Position numbers and translations under genes: made by a program. The notes below the pieces were generated by a model. It was not told where the DNA came from. It saw only the letters and a list, made by a program, of their open reading frames with translations, and ran no database searches. A stretch of 47,600 nt of DNA, from NCBI GenBank assembly GCA_017993715.1, contig JAGOME010000033.1, positions 1 to 47,600 on the forward strand. Reading direction: 5' to 3'. The first letter of the stretch is position 1. The number at the start of each line of letters is the position of its first letter. This DNA comes from Phycicoccus sp. Lineage in GTDB: Bacteria > Actinomycetota > Actinomycetes > Actinomycetales > Dermatophilaceae. Positions 43,872-47,600 of this stretch are shown piece by piece.

Positions 43872-43978
43872 ACGCTCCCTCGTTCCTCAAAAGCCTCGGG
43901 ATCATTGCCGCCGTCGCCGTTGGCCTGGTGATCTTCTTCGTGCTGCTGGCCTACCTCGCGTACGTGGTCCTGAACTGA
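43868..43978 (+). CDS. 36-residue single-pass membrane peptide
   Basis: The peptide begins MNAPSFLKSLG, continues with a helix of about 24 hydrophobic residues (IIAAVAVGLVIFFVLLAYLA and beyond) and ends LN. GGGAGG lies 4 nt before the ATG, and the ATG overlaps the NUDIX stop codon by 4 bases (ATGA), so it is well placed for coupled translation. No family is recognisable at this length. It could anchor or regulate a membrane partner. It is too short for most gene finders. Confidence 0.7.
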   Translation: MNAPSFLKSLGIIAAVAVGLVIFFVLLAYLAYVVLN

Positions 43979-43992
43979 CGGCCTGCGCCGGG

Positions 43993-44032
43993 CAGGTGCC
44001 GAATCGCCGATCTGGCGCCGATCTGACACCTG
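43993..44032. repeat. Imperfect hairpin related to the one at 42652
   Basis: The 40-bp element starts CAGGTGCC and ends GACACCTG. Its minus strand reads CAGGTGTCAGATCGGCG, close to the CAGGTGCCAGATCCGCG of the minus strand of the 42652-42687 element. It lies between the membrane peptide and ychF and may also terminate transcription. Confidence 0.6.
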
Positions 44033-44059
44033 CGGCGGGCCATCGCCCCGTGGCGCCGG

Positions 44060-44065
44060 TAAACT
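44060..44065 (+). promoter_or_regulatory. -10 element of ychF
   Basis: TAAACT ends 9 nt before the GTG of ychF; no Shine-Dalgarno is present. The same hexamer serves rplM. Confidence 0.45.
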
Positions 44066-44074
44066 CCTGCCCTT

Positions 44075-45160
44075 GTGGCCTTGACTATCGGAATCGTCGG
44101 ACTCCCCAACGTTGGTAAGTCGACGATGTTCAACGCGTTGACCAAGAACAACGTGCTCGCGGCGAACTACCCGTTCGCGACGATCGAGCCCAATGTCGGG
44201 GTTGTCCCGCTGCCGGACTGGCGGCTGGGTCGGCTCGCGGAGATCTACGGGTCCGAGCGGATTCTGCCGGCGACGGTGTCGTTCGTCGACATCGCGGGGA
44301 TCGTCCGCGGGGCGTCCGTGGGGGAGGGGCTGGGCAACAAGTTCCTCGCCAACATCCGCGAGGCCGACGCGATCTGTCAGGTCGTGCGGGCGTTTGAGGA
44401 CGGCGACGTCGTCCACGTTGACGGTCGCGTGTCCCCGGCGTCGGACATCGAGACGATCCACACCGAGCTGATCCTCGCCGACCTGCAGACCCTGGAGAAG
44501 GCCGTCGCGCGGCTCGACAAGGAGTCGCGGATCAAGAAGGAGTCGCGGCCGGCATTCGAGAATGCCGTTGCCGCGCAGAAGGTGCTGGAGGCCGGGCACA
44601 CGCTGTATGCCGCGGGCCCGGCTGCCGGCATCGACATGGACCTGGCCGCGGGGCTGGGGCTGCTGACGACCAAACCGTTCATTTACGTCTTCAACCTGGA
44701 TGAGGACCAGCTGGCGGACACCGCCTTGCAGGCCTCGCTGCGTGACTTGGCGGCGCCGGCGGATGCGGTGTTCCTCAACGCCAAGCTCGAGATGGACCTC
44801 ATGGAGATGTCCGACGAGGAAGCCCTGGAGATGCTTGAGTCCTTCGGGGCGACCGAGTCGGGGCTGGACCAGCTGGCGCGAGTGGGCTTCCACACCCTGG
44901 GGCTGCAGACGTATCTGACGGCAGGGCCCAAGGAGGCCCGGGCGTGGACGATCCACCAGGGGTGGACGGCGCCGCAGGCCGCGGGCGTGATCCACACGGA
45001 CTTCCAGAAGGGCTTCATCAAGGCTGAGGTCGTGTCGTTTGCCGACCTCGACGAGTTGGGGTCCATGGCGGCGGTGAAGGCGGCGGGGAAGGCCCGGCTT
45101 GAAGGCAAGGAGTATGTGATGCAAGACGGCGACGTCGTGGAGTTCCGCTTCAACGTCTGA
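44075..45160 (+). CDS. ychF: Redox-regulated ATPase YchF (OLA1 family)
   Basis: YchF is a universal Obg-related protein that binds ATP rather than GTP and associates with ribosomes. The 361-residue protein has the P-loop GLPNVGKST (residues 9-17), [21 protein letters not shown] in two parts as G3/switch region, the modified G4 motif (FNLDED) that shifts specificity to ATP, and the C-terminal TGS domain with [12 protein letters not shown] and [11 protein letters not shown]. Length is normal. The GTG start gives [11 protein letters not shown]. It contains an inverted GAATGCCG pair (44550-44567). The accessory island begins right after its stop codon. Confidence 0.97.
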   Translation: MALTIGIVGLPNVGKSTMFNALTKNNVLAANYPFATIEPNVGVVPLPDWRLGRLAEIYGSERILPATVSFVDIAGIVRGASVGEGLGNKFLANIREADAICQVVRAFEDGDVVHVDGRVSPASDIETIHTELILADLQTLEKAVARLDKESRIKKESRPAFENAVAAQKVLEAGHTLYAAGPAAGIDMDLAAGLGLLTTKPFIYVFNLDEDQLADTALQASLRDLAAPADAVFLNAKLEMDLMEMSDEEALEMLESFGATESGLDQLARVGFHTLGLQTYLTAGPKEARAWTIHQGWTAPQAAGVIHTDFQKGFIKAEVVSFADLDELGSMAAVKAAGKARLEGKEYVMQDGDVVEFRFNV

Positions 45161-45616
45161 ATGGACGCGTTTGCGCAGGTCAGCGGGGGCGTGACTTGTC
45201 CCAGTCCGCACACGGTCCGCAAGAACCTCAGCGCGATCGGCTCGGTGGGCCGGTTTGACGATCTGCCCGCGAGCGCAACAGCCGGCCAGTCATGGCGACA
45301 CAGCCGTCCGTCGAGCGAAGGTCTGAGGAGCGGCACGAGGTTCTTCAGGCGGCCATGGGGTGGGATCCGTGGAGATCAGTACTGGGAGTGGGGCGCGGCG
45401 ACGTGCTACTTCTGGGAGCTCGACGGAATGGTCGAGCAGCAGGTGGAGCGCTACGCGAACGGTGTACTACTCGCTTATGACCGGTACCACGTCGAGGATC
45501 ACTATGGGTTCATGACGAGGGAGCCCCTTGAGCCGCGAGATGAATGGGCGCCCTTCGAGGTTGGTCTCTCCACCTACCTTGAAGAGACGGACGGGCAACC
45601 ACTGAATCGCACGTGA
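45161..45616 (+). CDS. Hypothetical protein at the island's left edge, start uncertain
   Basis: The open frame of up to 151 residues has a plausible domain only in its C-terminal 75 residues (YFWELDGMVEQQVERYANG, then LAYDRYHVEDHYGFM and WAPFEVG), which recalls small uncharacterised actinobacterial proteins of the DUF6881 kind; this is weak. The N-terminal half is low in conserved features and includes the direct-repeat sequence at 45204-45225, so the true start probably lies further down; no Met with a clear ribosome site is seen in frame before residue 90. It may be the 3' part of a gene cut by integration of the island. Confidence 0.45.
   Translation: MDAFAQVSGGVTCPSPHTVRKNLSAIGSVGRFDDLPASATAGQSWRHSRPSSEGLRSGTRFFRRPWGGIRGDQYWEWGAATCYFWELDGMVEQQVERYANGVLLAYDRYHVEDHYGFMTREPLEPRDEWAPFEVGLSTYLEETDGQPLNRT
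45204..45225. repeat. Left copy of the island-flanking direct repeat
   Basis: The 22 bp start GTCCGCACACG and end GTCCGCAAGAA. The right copy at 47188-47209 matches at 20 of 22 positions. The unit itself contains two GTCCGCA half-sites 11 bp apart. Confidence 0.75.
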
Positions 45617-45647
45617 GCCGGGACGCCGTGTGCCAGGAAGGTAGATC

Positions 45648-45683
45648 TGTCACAATACTACTGTTTTCGGTATAGTTGTGACA
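45648..45683. promoter_or_regulatory. Operator-promoter of the abiE operon
   Basis: TGTCACAA (45648-45655) and its exact complement TTGTGACA (45676-45683) frame the promoter: a -10 TATAGT (45671-45676) ends 6 nt before the ATG of abiEi, with TGTCAC 17 bp upstream as -35. The palindrome covers -35, -10 and start codon, fitting autorepression by the antitoxin. Confidence 0.65.
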
Positions 45684-46225
45684 TGGTTGCTGCGGTGAAG
45701 TACCGGGAGATCGTGCGCGAGATAGCGCTCGATCAGCACGGCTACGTCACCACGAAGCAGGCGGCCGAGGCAGGAGTCCCGGCCGTTGAACTGCCCAAGC
45801 TTGCCGCACGCGGCGGCCTGGAGAACGTCGCCTACGGGATCTACCGGGTACCGGACGCACCTCCCAGCGCATTCGACCAGTTTGCCGAGGCGCTGCTACG
45901 AGCCGGTGAGGGTTCGTACCTCCATGGAGACTCGGTGCTTGCCTTGTTCGGGCTGGCTGATGTGAATCCTCGACGGATCCGGGTCGCGGTCCGGAGGCGC
46001 ACTCGGCCGAAGCTTCCGTCGTTCATCGAGCTGACTTTGGTGAAGGACGAAGTCGTGACGACCCAGTACGAAGGGCTGGAGTCGCAACGAGTTGCGGACG
46101 CAATCCTGGAGTGCCGCGGTCGCATCGAGCCAAGCCGGCTGAAGGCTGCTGCCGCGGAAGCGCGAAGGGAAGGTCTGATGACCACCAAGGAGTGGCAGCG
46201 GGTCAGGAAGGAACTCCGACCGTGA
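45683..46225 (+). CDS. AbiEi-type antitoxin with winged-helix domain
   Basis: This 180-residue protein belongs to the type IV toxin-antitoxin antitoxin family AbiEi. The N-terminal part (KYREIVREIALDQHGYVTTKQAAEAGV in two pieces) is the winged-helix typical of the family, followed by LAARGGLENVAYGIYRV and a C-terminal domain with YLHGDSVLALFGLADVNP. AbiEi antitoxins counteract the nucleotidyltransferase toxin AbiEii without direct contact and repress their own promoter. The palindrome at 45648-45683 overlaps the start codon and fits this. The mRNA is probably leaderless. The reading frame is intact and overlaps the toxin start by 4 bases (GTGA). Confidence 0.88.
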   Translation: MVAAVKYREIVREIALDQHGYVTTKQAAEAGVPAVELPKLAARGGLENVAYGIYRVPDAPPSAFDQFAEALLRAGEGSYLHGDSVLALFGLADVNPRRIRVAVRRRTRPKLPSFIELTLVKDEVVTTQYEGLESQRVADAILECRGRIEPSRLKAAAAEARREGLMTTKEWQRVRKELRP

Positions 46226-47051
46226 GCTACACCGACGTGCCAAACAGCGTCCGGTCGCTCGAGCAGCGCATCCGCAACCTTGAGGACAGCGAGGAGCTCG
46301 CTCTTCGGCGACGGGTCGGCATGGCGCTCGTCGTGGTCGGCCAGATGCTTCCCGAGGGAGCCATCAAAGGCGGCAGTGCGATGGCCCTTCGATACGGCCG
46401 CGGCACTCGGTTCACCCAGGATCTCGACGCTGCTCGCGTTCAGCCGTTGGCTCGGTTTCGTAGTGACTTCGAGGACTCGCTGTCCGCCGGCTGGCCGGCT
46501 TTACCGGCAGGCTGATCGAGAAGGCTGCACCTCGGCCGCCAGGCGTGCCAACGGCTTACGTCATGCAGCCGTTCGACGTGAAGCTCGACTACCGCGGCCG
46601 ACCCTGGTGCACCGTGAAGTTCGAACTCGGCCACAACGAGATCGGCGATGTAGATGAGCCGGAGTACCAGCTCGCCGACGGCATGGCCCAGCTCTTCACC
46701 GAGGTGGGTCTCGAAGCGCCGAAGCCGGTGCCGGTCATGCGAGTCGACCACCAGATCGCCCAGAAACTGCACGCGGCATCGGAGCCCGGCAGCGAGCGAG
46801 TGCGCGACCTCGTCGACCTCCAGCTGCTCGACAAGGGCGAGGAACTTGACCTCGCGCAGGTCGGGGTCACGTGCGTCCGACTTTTCGAGTACCGGCGCCA
46901 ACAGGTATGGCCGCCGACCATCGTCAGCGGCGATGGCTGGGCCACGCTGTACGAGGCGGCAGCTGAAGACGTCGACGTGATCCCCGACGTCGACGATGCT
47001 GTCGCTTGGGCAAACGACTTCGTTCAGCGCATCGCTACCGACGGCCACTGA
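46222..47051 (+). pseudogene. AbiEii/AbiGii-family nucleotidyltransferase toxin, frameshifted
   Basis: The toxin gene is split between two frames. The first part, from the GTG at 46222 to a stop at 46513-46515, has the nucleotidyltransferase motif: IKGGSAMALRYG followed by RFTQDLDAAR with the GS and D-x-D residues. The second part, in another frame from about 46494 to 47051, has AGFTGRLIEK, then AYVMQPFDVKLDYRG and KLHAASEPGSERVRDLVDLQ, the usual later motifs with the Lys-Arg-Asp set. Joining them needs one added base near 46494-46497 (tggccggc), so a single-base deletion is the simplest cause; a sequencing error cannot be excluded. Antitoxin and operator remain intact. Confidence 0.82.
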
Positions 47052-47340
47052 CCGTGGTCGCGAGCCAGGAGGGCCGTTCGGGACGTGCTGCCGAAGTGGC
47101 AACCGAGCCCAGTTGTCGGATTGGGCATGGTGAGGTCGTCAGGATCGACGCTGCACCCATCTCCGGAGGGCCTCCGACCATCCAGCGGTCCGCAAACAGT
47201 CCGCAAGAAGCCCGGCGAAGGCCGATTCCGGCCGACGGTGTCCAACGGTCGCCTAGCCACGTTTCCGCAGGTCAGGACGTGTTGTCGGTCAAGTCCGCTG
47301 GGGTGGTGTACGAGGTTGATCCTTCGGTTGGGCGTGTTGG
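47052..47340. other. Gene-free spacer between abiE remnant and transposase
   Basis: No open frame with family features is seen here. It contains the right copy of the direct repeat and presumably the end of the IS element nearer to 47340; without the far end I cannot mark its terminal inverted repeat. The copies of GAATGCCG found elsewhere are absent from the whole island. Confidence 0.6.
47188..47209. repeat. Right copy of the island-flanking direct repeat
   Basis: The 22 bp start GTCCGCAAACA and end GTCCGCAAGAA, in the same orientation as the left copy at 45204-45225 with two mismatches. The segment between the copies is just under 2 kb. Confidence 0.75.
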
Positions 47341-47600
47341 TTAGGCCGTGAGGGCCTGGAGTTCGGTTTCGATCACGGCCTCGGCGAGGGTCTTGTCGAG
47401 GGCCTGGGAGCGGGTGAGGACGTCGAGTCCGAGGTAGCGGCGGCCTTCGGCCCACTCGTCGTGTTGTTCGGCCAGGACCGCACCGACGAGCCGGATGATG
47501 CTGGCCCGGTCGGGGAAGATCCCGACCACGTCGGTGCGGCGTCGGATCTCGCGGTTGAGGCGCTCGTTGGGGTTGTTGGACCAGATCTGACGCCAGATCT
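47341..47600 (-). CDS. IS256-family (mutator-type) transposase, 3' end only
   Basis: The last 86 or so codons of a transposase run off the right edge on the minus strand. The residues [18 protein letters not shown], then [19 protein letters not shown], are the signature C-terminal block of the IS256/mutator family, including the second half of the DDE region with [10 protein letters not shown]. The final part, [20 protein letters not shown] and the end of the protein, is normal, so this is the intact 3' end. The rest of the element lies outside the window. Confidence 0.92.
   Translation of the reverse strand, partial: IWRQIWSNNPNERLNREIRRRTDVVGIFPDRASIIRLVGAVLAEQHDEWAEGRRYLGLDVLTRSQALDKTLAEAVIETELQALTA

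Noticed and set aside
43742-45211. A 489-codon minus-strand frame over ychF
   Set aside because: It mirrors the codon bias of ychF and has no recognisable domain or start signal; ychF is certain. Similar antisense frames over GH65, GH1, fum and the binding-protein gene were dropped for the same reason.
46490-46515. Programmed frameshifting in the AbiEii gene
   Set aside because: I see no slippery heptamer or stimulating hairpin at the junction, and relatives of this family use a single frame; mutation or sequencing error is simpler.

Overview
The window is a chromosomal segment of a high-GC (about 70%) actinobacterium. The gene order (truA; rplM-rpsI-glmM; fum / DUF4245 / xseB-xseA / ispH / ychF), the frequent GTG starts and the many promoters placed for leaderless transcripts suggest a Micrococcales member, perhaps near Intrasporangiaceae/Dermatophilaceae; the family is an inference. 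No rRNA, tRNA or CRISPR array was seen.

Layout. 1-3.7 kb: a terminator, a secreted lipoprotein, a DUF2087 protein, truA and an S10-type serine carboxypeptidase. 3.7-13.6 kb: an MFS sugar-type transporter fused to a universal stress protein domain, an ABC-F ATPase, a nitronate monooxygenase behind three phased operators, a DUF2993 protein, and a GH65 phosphorylase / beta-phosphoglucomutase operon. LacI-type operators lie upstream of both the transporter and the GH65 operon, suggesting one disaccharide uptake-and-phosphorolysis regulon. 13.6-20 kb: exonuclease III, a cell-wall-binding PIG-L-like protein, a DedA protein with a decayed PAP2-like tail, and an ArsR-type regulator coupled to an MFS exporter. 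20-23.4 kb: rplM, rpsI, glmM and an enoyl-CoA hydratase-like gene. 23.6-32 kb: a YdcF/SanA protein, a polar amino acid ABC transporter, GH1 beta-glucosidase, beta-carbonic anhydrase, class I fumarase and a PfkB kinase. 32-45.2 kb: DUF4245, exonuclease VII, LLM oxidoreductase, ispH, GNAT, rmuC, a serine hydrolase, argO/argP, a CPBP protease, a HIT-like/NUDIX/36-residue peptide operon and ychF. 45.2-47.6 kb: a small accessory island (hypothetical gene, AbiEi antitoxin, frameshifted AbiEii toxin) flanked by 22-bp near-identical direct repeats, then the 3' end of an IS256-family transposase.

The most unusual signal is not a gene. The 8-mer GAATGCCG occurs 42 times by eye on the two strands (24 and 18), against fewer than two expected from base composition, with about 13 further GTATGCCG copies. 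It sits in coding and intergenic DNA and forces otherwise rare codons (AAT, ATT, GCA); close inverted pairs form hairpins, one directly after rpsI. It resembles in distribution a DNA uptake sequence or another genome-wide recognition word. Other non-genic structure includes a 61-bp tandem repeat, a 51-bp repeat family at two loci, a triple 15-bp operator array, and a promoter, terminator and start codon nested in one 19-bp inverted repeat at xth.
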